A stretch of DNA of 29,506 nucleotides from SAT2750 sp964476375 (GCA_964476375.1 CAYYZW010000343.1:1-29506), one strand, 5' to 3'. Counted from the first letter of the stretch, positions 1 to 8,444 are shown. Numbers and translations are program-made. Notes: generated from the letters alone by a model not told the origin.

Positions 1-169
1 ACCCAAAATCCTGTTTGACTGGCCTGCCTGCCTGGTGCGCGGACCGATTGTTATGAGATTCCCAGTGGGGATCCTTGTCGAAGGCTTCATGCCGTGGCTC
101 GGCCTTCATCGCCCTGCCTGCAGCCAGGACCAGCACCAGCATCAGGATTCGTGGACCGAAGGATTTCAA
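1..169 (-). CDS. exported protein of unknown function, 5' end only (partial)
   Basis: A minus-strand frame opens at a TTG codon (169-167) and stays open for 56 codons to the window edge. The first residues (LKSFGPRILMLVLVLAAG, then RAMKAE) form a typical signal peptide with a basic start and a Leu/Val core. The mature part begins PRHEAFDKDPHWESHNNR and ends QDFG at the edge. Planctomycete exported proteins with a similar start (FDxDPxWExxNNR followed by a QDFGY-type motif) are familiar to me, but I cannot name the family. The start is favoured because an AGGA ribosome-binding sequence lies about 7 bases upstream and an extended -10-like TATCAT lies 36 bases upstream. An internal ATG at 142 would cut into the signal peptide. 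The gene is divergent from the DUF1549 operon. The function is unknown because most of the protein lies outside the window. Confidence 0.7.
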   Translation of the reverse strand, partial: MKSFGPRILMLVLVLAAGRAMKAEPRHEAFDKDPHWESHNNRSAHQAGRPVKQDFG

Positions 170-204
170 CTTGTTTTCCTTGCACCGGACAGTGGACTGA
201 ACGG

Positions 205-367
205 ATGATACCACGGGGGATAAGGGCTCGATGCGACCAGCCGGAAAAAATCCTTCTTCCCGCGGATCTTGAAAAAAAGATCAGCAAGCAGGGTGGATAG
301 TCTAGCACTTTCCGCACGGCCTGATGCCAAAACGGGTTAAGAGAAATAGGCCATCCTGTGGTATCAT
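205..367. promoter_or_regulatory. divergent promoter region with an inverted pair of GTGGTATCAT elements
   Basis: The ten-base word GTGGTATCAT occurs on the minus strand at 214-205 and on the plus strand at 358-367, each pointing at its own downstream gene. Each copy reads as an extended -10 box (TG, one base, TATCAT). The minus copy lies 36 bases from the TTG start at 169. The plus copy lies 73 bases before the ATG at 440. No good -35 box is visible, which fits extended -10 promoters. The rest of the gap 170-439 shows no gene. This is a reading by eye with no transcript data. Confidence 0.4.
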
Positions 368-439
368 TGTCCCAGAGGTTTCCTACCGGGAATTCCCTGC
401 CCCAAACCCCAGCAGTGCCTGATGTCTCCTCCCCCACCA

Positions 440-2374
440 ATGAAATATCTTGCCCTGGCCATGGCCCTCCTGCTGGTTGCCTCGATGGGGTCGGCCGGCG
501 GGGCGGACGTACCATTGCTCGAAAGGGATGTGCTGCCAATCCTCGCCAAGAACTGTATGGGCTGTCACGGGGGCCTGCGGAAGAAGGGGGGACTGGACGT
601 GCGCACCGTGCCCAGCATCCTGGCCGGGGGGGATTCAGGCCCCGCGATTGTTGCGGGCAAAGCGCACGAGAGTGAGCTCTGGAAACAGATCGAGTCGGAC
701 GCCATGCCCGAGGGGGATGGCCGGCAAAAGTTGACAGGAAAACAGAAGGAGACGATCAAGGCCTGGATTGACGCCGGGCTTCCAACCCTCTCCGCTCTCC
801 AGGAGAAAATCGATCCGCTTCTGCCCGCTGGCCGGCAACACGATCCCCGGCAGGTCGCCGTTGCGATCGACCAGCACCTGGACCGCTTCCTGGCAGCAGC
901 CGAGCTGGAGCCGGTCGGACAATCGGATGACGCGGAGTTCCTCCGCCGCATTTATCTTGACCTCACCGGCCGGATTCCGACGGCAGCACAGGCAGTGGAG
1001 TTTCTTGACAGCGAGGCTCCAGAGAAGCGTCTGGAACTGGTCAATGCCCTGCTTGAGACAGCGGAGTTCGGTCAGCATTTTGGTCGTACGTGGCGCGAGT
1101 GGATCTGCCCGCCGGAACTCCCCTCGAACGGGAATGCAGGAAACCAGCCCTACCAGCAGGCACGAACATTCGGGGACTGGATCGGGAAAAAAGTTGTTGC
1201 CGGCGAACGCTGGGACAAGATCACACGGGATATTCTCACGGTCCAGGGTTCGATCAACGACAATCCCCAGGTTATTTTCTATGGCCTGGTGGGGACGGGT
1301 GGGAACATGACAGCGGACGGGACCGGACGCGCTGTGGCGTCGCTCTTCATGGGAGTTCAGCTGCAATGTGCCCAGTGTCATGATGACCCCTACCGTGACT
1401 GGTCCCAGCAGGAACACTGGGCACTGGCAGCCTTCTTCGGTCGAACCGATGGAGACTTTACGAAGATAGAAATCGGCAAGGGGCAAAGTGGGAAAGCAGG
1501 GGAGATCAACATCTCGCCGGCGGCTTTTACAAACTCCGGAACCACCGTGATGGCCGCCTACCTGCGGAGCCAGGCAGCGTACCAGGCCCAGGATATCGAT
1601 GACCTGCGAGTGCCGTTCGTCGACTGGCTGACGGCCCCGGATAACCCCTACTTCTCCAGGAGCTTTGCCAACCGCCTCTGGTTCCAGTTTTTCTCACGCG
1701 GAATCGTCAACCCGATCGATGATCTCCGGGCACTTAACCCCCCGTCGCATCCAGGATTAATGAAGCTGCTCTCGGGTGAATTTGTCGCCTCCGGTTTTGA
1801 TATCAAGCACCTGGTCCGCTGTATCTGTAACAGCCGGGCCTACCAGCGAACCAGCGGGGTTGGTGAAGACCTGGACGAGGTGTCGCGGAAGGCCCTGACA
1901 ACCGCCTTTGGACGGATGCCGATGAAAGTGATGACTGCCGACACGCTGCTCGATTCACTCAAGCTGGCCTATGGGGAGGAAAAGATGGACCTGCGTGGTG
2001 GGGACACGGTCAACACGACAGGTATGGCCGCCACGATTGCCGATGAACTGCTGGAATTCCAGCGGCGGTTTGGCACCAACGAGGAGGACGCGACAGATTT
2101 CACCCACGGGGTTGCTCAGATGTTGACGATGATCAATCACCCGCGGCTCCTGGCCGGGAGCAGGGCCCTGGATGAGTATCTCAAGAAGTCGCCCGGGGCG
2201 ACTCCCGCCGAGACAGTCGAGTGGCTTTACCTGCGGTCTCTTTCCCGCCGGCCGACAGAAGAGGAAATGACGGAGGCGACCGATTACGTGGCCCTCTGGG
2301 AGGACAAGCCGGGAGGGTATATCGGGGTTTTGTGGATGTTGGTCAATCGAAGCGAGTTCATATTTATCCGCTGA
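440..2374 (+). CDS. DUF1549/DUF1553 protein with planctomycete cytochrome (PSCyt1) domain
   Basis: This 644-residue exported protein has the standard planctomycete order of domains. A signal peptide (MKYLALAMALLLVASMGSAGG) is followed by a PSCyt1 domain with haem-binding CMGCH at residues 39-43 and the KGGLDV/LAGGDSGPAI signature. DUF1549 (PSCyt2) follows at about 145-335, with FLRRIYLDLTGRIP and a second CxxCH, CAQCHDDPYRDW, from residue 310. DUF1553 occupies about 395-640, with NPYFSRSFANRLWFQ and HLVRCICNSRAYQ. Its biochemical role is not established; an electron-transfer or substrate-oxidising surface role is usually inferred. It heads an operon with the DUF1501 gene 30 bases downstream, a pairing typical of the phylum. 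An in-frame ATG at 422 would add MSPPPP; I prefer 440 because the signal peptide then begins properly. Neither start has a clear ribosome-binding site. Confidence 0.92.
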   Translation: MKYLALAMALLLVASMGSAGGADVPLLERDVLPILAKNCMGCHGGLRKKGGLDVRTVPSILAGGDSGPAIVAGKAHESELWKQIESDAMPEGDGRQKLTGKQKETIKAWIDAGLPTLSALQEKIDPLLPAGRQHDPRQVAVAIDQHLDRFLAAAELEPVGQSDDAEFLRRIYLDLTGRIPTAAQAVEFLDSEAPEKRLELVNALLETAEFGQHFGRTWREWICPPELPSNGNAGNQPYQQARTFGDWIGKKVVAGERWDKITRDILTVQGSINDNPQVIFYGLVGTGGNMTADGTGRAVASLFMGVQLQCAQCHDDPYRDWSQQEHWALAAFFGRTDGDFTKIEIGKGQSGKAGEINISPAAFTNSGTTVMAAYLRSQAAYQAQDIDDLRVPFVDWLTAPDNPYFSRSFANRLWFQFFSRGIVNPIDDLRALNPPSHPGLMKLLSGEFVASGFDIKHLVRCICNSRAYQRTSGVGEDLDEVSRKALTTAFGRMPMKVMTADTLLDSLKLAYGEEKMDLRGGDTVNTTGMAATIADELLEFQRRFGTNEEDATDFTHGVAQMLTMINHPRLLAGSRALDEYLKKSPGATPAETVEWLYLRSLSRRPTEEEMTEATDYVALWEDKPGGYIGVLWMLVNRSEFIFIR

Positions 2375-2404
2375 CCGGTGGAGAAAAAATGGGAGAATGG
2401 CATC

Positions 2405-3664
2405 ATGCGCATTTTTGACTCACGACTTCAACGCCGCGACTGGTTGCGGTTGTCGGCTGCGGGCATGCTCTCGGGTGTGAATGTGCCCTGGTTTGAGTCG
2501 ATGGCCAGCGCGGCAATCAAGCGTCCCCGTGGCAAGTCCTGCATCCTGCTCTGGATGGATGGTGGTCCCAGCCAGCAGCATACCTTTGACCCCAAGGAGG
2601 CAGGAGAATTCAAGAGCAGGCAGACCTCGGTGCCGGGTATCCGGATCGTCGAGCAACTACCGCAGCTTGCCCAGCTCATGGATGAGATGGTGCTGGTGAG
2701 GTCCATGACCACCGAGATCAACGGTCATTACGATGCCAAGTATTTTCTGCATACCGGCTACAAGCGGACCACGGCCTTTGAACATCCGGCTGTCGGCTGC
2801 CTGGCCTCCTCCCGGCTTGGTCTGCCGAATGACGATATGCCGGCCTTTGTAACCATCGATGCGGGGTATGATCGGCCCGATGGGGGGCGGCTCTACAGGA
2901 GTGTTCCAGGGTACCTTGGCCCCCGGCATGCACCGCTGGCCGTGCATGACCCGGACAAGGGTCTGGAGAACCTGGCTCCCCATGGCGAGCGGATCGATGC
3001 TCGCCTGGATTTGCTGGCCGGGAGTGAACGCCGTTTTGCCCGGCGGTATGCCCTTCCCGGGGTCGGTGCCAGGCAGGCTGCTTTCGACAGCGCGGTTCGC
3101 TTGATGCGATCCAAGCGATCCCGGGCATTCTTCCTGGAAGAGGAGTCGGCCCGGACCAGGGAGATGTATGGTGAACACAAGTTCGGCAAGTCGTGTTTGC
3201 TGGCCCGCCGGCTGGTGGAAGCAGGAGTCTCCTTTGTCGAGGTCGTGCACCGTGGCTGGGACGACCACAACGGTGCCGCTCGACCCGTCGCTGCACGGAT
3301 GCCTTGGATGGATGCCGGCATGTCGGCCCTGATCCGTGACCTGAAAGTGCGGGGCATGCTGGAGGATACTCTTGTTGTCTGGATGGGTGAATTCGGTCGC
3401 ACGCCGGGTGATGGGAACGGTCATTTTTGTACCGCCTGGAGTAGTCTCTTTGCCGGTGGGGGGCTGAAGACAGGCCAGGTCATCGGCAAGACCAGCAAGA
3501 CCGGTGCCGAGGTGGCGGAGCGTCCCGTCACATCTCCCGACTTCATGGCCACGTTGTGCCGGGCGCTGGGAATGGATATTCACCATGAATTCCTGGCCCC
3601 GGGCCAGCGACCGATGCCGCTGGTAGAAAAAACGGCCAAGCCAATAGAAGAGATGCTGGGATGA
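2405..3664 (+). CDS. DUF1501 family exported protein
   Basis: This is a DUF1501 protein of 419 residues, a family with an alkaline-phosphatase/sulfatase-like fold and no settled reaction. The N-terminus RRDWLRLSAAGML resembles a Tat signal. Family landmarks include SCILLWMDGGPSQQHTFDPK near residue 45, MVLVRSMTTEINGHYDAKYF, the FGKSCLLARRLVEAGVSFVEV block and VWMGEFGRTPG near the C-terminus. The start at 2405 is preceded by GGGAGA at a spacing of 8; a GTG at 2378 only adds a charged leader before the signal. The gene lies 30 bases after the DUF1549/DUF1553 gene, its usual partner, and its stop overlaps the next start as ATGA (3661-3664), implying translational coupling. The pair is probably exported and acts at the cell surface; the substrate is unknown. 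Confidence 0.93.
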   Translation: MRIFDSRLQRRDWLRLSAAGMLSGVNVPWFESMASAAIKRPRGKSCILLWMDGGPSQQHTFDPKEAGEFKSRQTSVPGIRIVEQLPQLAQLMDEMVLVRSMTTEINGHYDAKYFLHTGYKRTTAFEHPAVGCLASSRLGLPNDDMPAFVTIDAGYDRPDGGRLYRSVPGYLGPRHAPLAVHDPDKGLENLAPHGERIDARLDLLAGSERRFARRYALPGVGARQAAFDSAVRLMRSKRSRAFFLEEESARTREMYGEHKFGKSCLLARRLVEAGVSFVEVVHRGWDDHNGAARPVAARMPWMDAGMSALIRDLKVRGMLEDTLVVWMGEFGRTPGDGNGHFCTAWSSLFAGGGLKTGQVIGKTSKTGAEVAERPVTSPDFMATLCRALGMDIHHEFLAPGQRPMPLVEKTAKPIEEMLG

Positions 3665-4761
3665 GAATCATGCGGTGCCCGTTCTTCCGGTTGGCCATGG
3701 TTCCTCTCTGCCTGGCAGTCATGGCGTCTGCTGGCGGTGAGGAGATTCCCTACCGCCGCGCGTCCGGCGTGGAGGAAGCGGTCGAGCGGATCGAAAAGCT
3801 GGGAGGGTCTGTTCGCTACCTGACAGCAAAAAGGGAGAGCCTGGAAGTTGATTTTCAGTTTGCCGGCGAGCGGATCCAGGATGAGCATCTCAAGTACCTG
3901 CGGCACCTGGATAACGTGGTCACGTTGCGGCTCAAGCAGACGGGGATCAGCGACCGGGGACTTTCCCGGATCCGGAAGATCACCACGCTCCGCCGCCTGT
4001 TCCTTGACCAGACAGCGATTACTGACGGCGGCCTGAAGAACCTCGCCCAGCTTCCGGAACTGGATTTTCTCAGCCTCTATGGTACGGCCGTCAGTGACGA
4101 GGGCCTGCAGGCGCTGTCCGAAGCGGCCTCGCTGAAACAGTTGCATGTTGCCGGGACGGCGGTCAGTGAAGAGGGAATTGCCTCTCTCCAGGCCGTCCAT
4201 CCCCAGCTCCATGTTATTCCAGATCCTGTTGTCCACAGGGAACAGGCGAGGGCCTTCCTGGTGGCAGCCACGAAGCTGCTGGCCGACGCCGAGCAGCAGA
4301 TGGCAGAGGCAGAGCGTGAGTTCAAGGAACTCGGGGCACGAAAGGATGAACTGAAGAAGGCGGCGGACGAGGCAGGCAAGCGGGCCGAGGAAATGAAAAG
4401 CCGGGCCGACGAGCTCCAGAAGCAGCGGGATGCTGCCGTCACGCTTGTCCGGGAGAGAAAGGGCCAGTCGGAGGAGGCGGAGAAAGCAGCCCGGGACAAG
4501 CCGGATGATGAGCCGCTCAGACGCCTGGCAGGAGAAAAGAAGAAAGCGCTGGCCGAGGCAGAGGGGCACGCGGGTGAAGCGACAGCCGCTTATGACGAGT
4601 CCCGCACGCAGGCGGATGCGGCACGTGCGGAGGCGGAGAAAGCCAAGAGCCTCTCGGCGCGTGCAGCCAAGGCCGTGGAAATCCATGGCCTCTCCAAGAA
4701 GGTCCTGGAGGCCTCTCGCCTGCGGCTTGAATATGCCAGGCGGGATGCCGAATCCGAGTAG
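3661..4761 (+). CDS. exported leucine-rich repeat protein with long coiled-coil tail
   Basis: This 366-residue protein starts with a signal peptide (RLAMVPLCLAVMASAGG). Residues about 70-180 hold four leucine-rich repeats of the planctomycete type (for example LRLKQTGISDRGLSRI and FLSLYGTAVSDEGLQAL), ending with a conserved QLHVIPDPVV cap. Residues about 190-345 form a highly charged Ala/Glu/Lys-rich coiled coil (AEQQMAEAEREFKELGARKD, AEEMKSRADELQKQ). It is coupled to the DUF1501 gene by an ATGA overlap, so it is the third member of that operon. It is paralogous to the protein at 23223-23930, which shares the LYGTAVSD repeat, the IPD-VV cap and a charged tail. A scaffolding or binding role for the DUF1549/DUF1501 pair is plausible but inferred. 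The stop is TAG. No terminator is visible before the convergent gene. Confidence 0.88.
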   Translation: MRIMRCPFFRLAMVPLCLAVMASAGGEEIPYRRASGVEEAVERIEKLGGSVRYLTAKRESLEVDFQFAGERIQDEHLKYLRHLDNVVTLRLKQTGISDRGLSRIRKITTLRRLFLDQTAITDGGLKNLAQLPELDFLSLYGTAVSDEGLQALSEAASLKQLHVAGTAVSEEGIASLQAVHPQLHVIPDPVVHREQARAFLVAATKLLADAEQQMAEAEREFKELGARKDELKKAADEAGKRAEEMKSRADELQKQRDAAVTLVRERKGQSEEAEKAARDKPDDEPLRRLAGEKKKALAEAEGHAGEATAAYDESRTQADAARAEAEKAKSLSARAAKAVEIHGLSKKVLEASRLRLEYARRDAESE

Positions 4762-4799
4762 GCGCTGTCCCCAGTTTCCAGCCGGGCTTACTTTCTTTC

Positions 4800-6425
4800 T
4801 CAGTAGGCCAGTGCGTAACCGTCGCGACGCGGGTCAGCACCCGCCAGCCGTGCACCCGATTCAGGATCGATCATCACCGACTGGCCTCCACCGACCAGCA
4901 GCGAGTAATCCCCCACCAGTTCCAGTTCATGCCCGCGTGCCGTGAGTGCCTCGCGGACGTCGACCGGCACACGATCCTCTATCTGCATCCGGGTTCCCTC
5001 GTAAAGACGGAAACGGGCCGCCTCGATCGCCAGCTGGGGGTCGGCATGAAATTCAACAATGTTCAAAAGCATCTGGACAGTCGTTTGCAGAATGCCATAG
5101 CTGCCTGGCGTGGCAATCGAAAACCAGAACGTCCCGTCACGCAGAACCTGCACCGGCGCCATCGGGCAGGACCACTGCTTGCCAGGCTGGATCAGGTTGG
5201 GGGTAGGGCATTCCGGATCAATTTCTGTCCAGTAGACAAAGTTGTTGAGCACGACTCCCGTGCCCGGCACCACGATGCCCGAGCCGAAGGCATTTCCGTT
5301 GGACTGCGTGATGCTGGCCACGTTCCCCTCCGCATCAACTGCAGTCAGGTGCGTGGTCAGGCCGTCCACCTTGCCCGGGGAAAGAACGTCGTCACGACGC
5401 GAACCCTGCCAGCGTTCCCCCTCGCTTCGGGATGCTCTTTCAGAATCGACCAGCCCGCGGCGCTGGGCCAGGTACTCCTCGCCAAGCAGTCGGTCGAGCG
5501 GGATATCATGGAATTTTGGATCTCCACACCACTCGATACGATCTGCCGTGGCCAGCTTGATTGCCTCGCTCACCAGGTGGATATAGTCTGCCGAGTTGTG
5601 CCCCAGGGACGACAGGTCGGTTGATTCGAGCAGCTTGAGCGTCTGCAGGATCTGCATCCCCTCGCAGTTGGGGGGGCAGGTGGTAACTTCCAGGCCACGG
5701 TAGCTGACGACCAGTGGATCGACCCACTCCGGCTGGTAACCGGCCAGATCCTCCCGCGTCAGCAGACCACCCTGGGACTGCAGGTGACGGACAATCGTGT
5801 CGGCCAGAGGGCCCTGGTAAAAGTAGCTTGCGCCGTTCTCTGCAATCTTCTGGAGTGTCTCGGCCAGTTCGGGCTGCTGGAGGATTCCTCCAATGCGAGG
5901 GGGAACACTTCCGTAAATCTCCTTGCCGGCCGGGTTGAGGCGTGGCAGGCACTTCTCGATCATGCGGGCGTTGACAGGGTGCAGTGGAAAACCTTCCCTG
6001 GCCAGGCGGATGGCCGGCTGGAACAGCTCGCTTGCTGATTTGCTGCCATACCGCTGGAGCGCTGCGAGCCAGCCTGCCACGTTCCCCGGGATCAGGCAGG
6101 CCCGGGCCCCGAGATCCTGGGTTTCCGGTGTGAACTGGTCGGGGGTGGCAGCGGCCGGCGTATTCCCGCTGAAATTCAAGGTCGTGGTCTGACCGTCTGA
6201 GAGCTGCAGCAGTAACAGTCCGACACCCGCCACACCACTCATGTACGGTTCCACCACGTTCAGGGCCGCGGCGGTTGCGACAATGGCGTCCACCGCATTC
6301 CCGCCGGCCCGAAGCACGTCGAGCCCGGCCTGGCTGGCCAGTGGATGGGCCGAGGCGACTGCACCGTGCATGCCTGCCACGGCAGGCCGGGTTCGGTTCG
6401 AGATCATCCGTTCCTCGTGTCCCAT
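4800..6425 (-). CDS. gamma-glutamyltransferase family protein
   Basis: This is an N-terminal nucleophile hydrolase of the gamma-glutamyltransferase family, 541 residues, close to the usual length. These enzymes cleave themselves into two subunits and transfer or hydrolyse gamma-glutamyl groups, for example from glutathione. The expected nucleophile is Thr357, the first Thr of GLTTHLTAVD, which would become the N-terminus of the small subunit. Other landmarks are VASAHPLASQAGLDVLRAGG, GGNAVDAIVA, VEPYMSGVAG (family form EP-SG-GGG), FGSGIVVPGTGVVLNN and TPGSYGIL near 440, where many members have a Gly-Gly pair. No signal peptide is visible at either possible start (6425, or 6407 preceded by GAGG), which is unusual because many family members are exported. 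The gene starts 3 bases after the WD40 gene ends, so it is the last gene of the minus-strand operon. The substrate could differ from glutathione. Confidence 0.92.
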   Translation of the reverse strand: MGHEERMISNRTRPAVAGMHGAVASAHPLASQAGLDVLRAGGNAVDAIVATAAALNVVEPYMSGVAGVGLLLLQLSDGQTTTLNFSGNTPAAATPDQFTPETQDLGARACLIPGNVAGWLAALQRYGSKSASELFQPAIRLAREGFPLHPVNARMIEKCLPRLNPAGKEIYGSVPPRIGGILQQPELAETLQKIAENGASYFYQGPLADTIVRHLQSQGGLLTREDLAGYQPEWVDPLVVSYRGLEVTTCPPNCEGMQILQTLKLLESTDLSSLGHNSADYIHLVSEAIKLATADRIEWCGDPKFHDIPLDRLLGEEYLAQRRGLVDSERASRSEGERWQGSRRDDVLSPGKVDGLTTHLTAVDAEGNVASITQSNGNAFGSGIVVPGTGVVLNNFVYWTEIDPECPTPNLIQPGKQWSCPMAPVQVLRDGTFWFSIATPGSYGILQTTVQMLLNIVEFHADPQLAIEAARFRLYEGTRMQIEDRVPVDVREALTARGHELELVGDYSLLVGGGQSVMIDPESGARLAGADPRRDGYALAY

Positions 6426-6428
6426 TTG

Positions 6429-7427
6429 TTATCCTGCCGGCTTGGTAGCCATGCGGGCGATCCGCAGGTGCCCGTCGTAGTGAGCGATCGCCAGGTCAAT
6501 CCCGTTGGGGCTGAGTGCCAGGTCACGGGCCGTGTCGGGCAGTTTCAGCTTGTGGAATTCAAGCTCCCCGTCCGGTTTCCAGAACAGCAGGTGGCCACCG
6601 CCACTGCCGCCGGAAACACCGATGACAAAATTCTCCGGGTGCAGGGCCACCCCCCAGGCCACTCCCTTGAGCTTCTCCTTGGAACGGTGGCGGCGCTGGT
6701 GCTTGAGCTCGTCCCAGCGAAAGATCTCGATCGCGGGATTCCCCACGCCAGCAAAAGCGTTGGTCACGTCGGTGATCCCGCCACAGGCCAGCAGGCTGCC
6801 GTCGGCACTGAAACACATGGACCGGACTCCACCAATGACCGCCATAAAACCGGTGTCGTACTTGGAGAGGGCCTCTCCCTTGACCTGCCGAACCTGTTTG
6901 GCAGACTCGATGTCCCAGTCGATCAGGATTCCCTTCAGGTCACCGGATACCAGTCGGGGCTCGGTGGGATGGAAGACAAGGTTGTAGACGTCCGATTCAT
7001 GTCCAGCCAGCTCGGCCAGTTGCTTGCCACTGTCGAAGTCCCAGAGCTTGACCAGCTGGTCGTTTCCAGCGGAGGCGACGAGCTGGTTGTCCGGGCTGAT
7101 CGCCACGGCCCGTACCCAGCCGTCATGGGCCTCGGTTGTCCGGAATGGCGTGGGATTCTCCTCCAGGGAATGGTACCAGGCCAGCCGGTGGTCAAACCCG
7201 GCGCTGATCACCACTTCTCCTTCGCGATCAAAAGTGATGCCGCGAACCCAGCTCTCGTGGCCTGGGAACTTGACCGCTTTTTCCTCACTGATCTTCCAGC
7301 GGCAGATCCCGTGATCCTGGGCACCGTAGAAAACATGCTCTCCACCCGGGTGAAAACGGCAGGAGATCAGCGGACTGCCATGCTTGAATTGCCTGGCGAT
7401 GTAGGTGCTCTCGGGAGTTGCGTTCAT
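6429..7427 (-). CDS. WD40 repeat beta-propeller protein
   Basis: The 332-residue product consists almost wholly of WD40 repeats. Clear units are GHESWVRGITFDREGEVVIS, AHDGWVRAVAISPDNQLVAS followed by NDQLVKLWDFDSG, GHESDVYNLVFHPTEPRLVS followed by GILIDWDIES, and more diverged units such as VRSMCFSADGSLLACGG and ARDLALSPNGIDLAIAHYDG. Together they suggest a single propeller of about seven blades. There is no signal peptide (MNATPESTYIARQF), so it is probably intracellular. Such propellers act as binding platforms; no catalytic residues are visible. It lies 40 bases downstream of the methyltransferase gene and 3 bases upstream of the gamma-glutamyltransferase start, so it is almost certainly co-transcribed with both. 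WD40 genes often accompany DUF1549/DUF1592-type loci in planctomycetes. Confidence 0.88.
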   Translation of the reverse strand: MNATPESTYIARQFKHGSPLISCRFHPGGEHVFYGAQDHGICRWKISEEKAVKFPGHESWVRGITFDREGEVVISAGFDHRLAWYHSLEENPTPFRTTEAHDGWVRAVAISPDNQLVASAGNDQLVKLWDFDSGKQLAELAGHESDVYNLVFHPTEPRLVSGDLKGILIDWDIESAKQVRQVKGEALSKYDTGFMAVIGGVRSMCFSADGSLLACGGITDVTNAFAGVGNPAIEIFRWDELKHQRRHRSKEKLKGVAWGVALHPENFVIGVSGGSGGGHLLFWKPDGELEFHKLKLPDTARDLALSPNGIDLAIAHYDGHLRIARMATKPAG

Positions 7428-7467
7428 GAGGAGTGCCAGAGGTTAGGGGTTCGTGTTGAGAGCTAGG

Positions 7468-8139
7468 TTACCAGATCCTGGGGATCAGTCGCCAGCAAAT
7501 CCTCTGGGCGTAGTCGCTATAACCGCGCAGGTGCTCATGCAGGAATCGTTCCTCCCGCACAATACGGTAGATCAGCAGGATGCCGATCCCCGCAGCAAAG
7601 GTGATGCCCGAGAGGCAGCCCAGGCCCAGGTTGAAGCCTGTAAAGAACAGGATGACTCCCAGGTAACCGGGATGTCGTACCAGGCGATAGGGCCCTTCCT
7701 GGATGAGATGATGACCGCGTTCCTCCTGTAGCCGAACCACCGAGGAAAAAAATGTGTTTGTCCTCATCGTCCAGCCGATCAGGACCAGGCCAATCGCGAT
7801 CCCGACCAGTCCGGCAATTCGCCAGGCGCCAGCGATCTCCATGCTCCAGTGAAAGCGGCCGATGTCCAGCGGCACGACTACCACGCTGACAAGAATGCAT
7901 CCCTTCGTGAATCGCATGAAAAGGAGATCCCAGCGGGGGGCTCCCGGTCCCGGCCTGAGCCGTTCGCGAATCAAGCCGATGTCATGGGCACAAAGCAGCA
8001 CGCAGACCAAGTGAAACACACATGTGACCGCCAGCGTGGCCCAGGCGAGCGGATCCAGCGTGCCAGCCAGGCCCCAGACTTCCCCCACCAGCAGCGGATA
8101 AAAAGCCAGACAGATCAAAAGGAATCGCGAGCTTGTCAT
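7468..8139 (-). CDS. membrane methyltransferase, ICMT/PEMT-like family
   Basis: This is a 223-residue integral membrane protein with about five or six hydrophobic segments (roughly 5-25, 31-51, 78-92, 105-124, 160-192). The C-terminal part carries the motif shared by isoprenylcysteine carboxyl methyltransferases and phospholipid methyltransferases: GPYRLVRHPGYLG at residues 149-161, followed by REERFLHEHLRGYSDY at 195-210. The first stretch normally helps bind S-adenosylmethionine; the Arg-Glu-Glu region lies near the active site. Bacterial members methylate lipids, small molecules or unknown substrates; the true target cannot be read from sequence. The gene begins only 14 bases after the TGA that closes the original DUF1552 frame, which supports both a shared transcript and the former extent of that gene. 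No strong ribosome-binding site is seen. Confidence 0.87.
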   Translation of the reverse strand: MTSSRFLLICLAFYPLLVGEVWGLAGTLDPLAWATLAVTCVFHLVCVLLCAHDIGLIRERLRPGPGAPRWDLLFMRFTKGCILVSVVVVPLDIGRFHWSMEIAGAWRIAGLVGIAIGLVLIGWTMRTNTFFSSVVRLQEERGHHLIQEGPYRLVRHPGYLGVILFFTGFNLGLGCLSGITFAAGIGILLIYRIVREERFLHEHLRGYSDYAQRICWRLIPRIW

Positions 8140-8153
8140 TGTCCAGGAACCGT

Positions 8154-8444
8154 TCAGGACCGGATCTTGTCGATTGCATTCACGGGGTGGTTTGCCGGAC
8201 CCAATCGTCCGGGAACTCCCATGGCGTCGAGCATGGTGTTGTACAGATCCAGCCCCTCGGCGCCGACATCCATGATCTGGCCGGTTTGGAAACGCCCGTT
8301 GGCACCGCTGATCGCGTGAAAAACCCCCGAGAGCTCTCGCTTGACGTCATTGTGACGGCCGTCGCCCGATTCCGTGGAGATCGTGATCAGCGAGTTTTCC
8401 AGGATGGTCCTGCCGTTGGCTTCCCGGGCATCGGGACCTTCGAG
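8154..8444 (-). pseudogene. C-terminal part of the DUF1552 gene beyond the in-frame TAG
   Basis: Reading on in the same frame after the TAG at 8445-8447 gives 96 codons without another stop: LEGPDAREANGRTILENSLI, then TISTESGDGRHNDVKRELSG, HAISGANGRFQTGQ, and finally GVPGRLGPANHPVNAIDKIR before TGA. The LENSLI...SGDGRHN region matches the C-terminal core of DUF1552 proteins, where a leucine/asparagine-serine stretch is followed by a Gly/Asp-Gly-xx-His-Asn turn. There is no frameshift and no second lesion, so the interruption is recent, tolerated by readthrough, or an error. No internal start with a ribosome-binding site is apparent, so this piece is unlikely to be made as a separate protein. 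Confidence 0.8.

Noticed and set aside
265..282. GATCTT/AAGATC inverted repeat in the divergent gap
   Set aside because: The stem is A/T-rich and short, and it ends no gene; it may be chance.
635..1486. Long minus-strand frame of 283 codons
   Set aside because: It lies opposite the DUF1549/DUF1553 gene, whose domains are unmistakable, and its translation shows no family motif.
4762..4799. Possible terminator between convergent genes
   Set aside because: No stem with a T-tract can be formed in this 38-base gap.
6345..7466. Plus-strand frame of 373 codons
   Set aside because: It is the shadow of the WD40 and gamma-glutamyltransferase genes on the opposite strand; no domain is recognisable.
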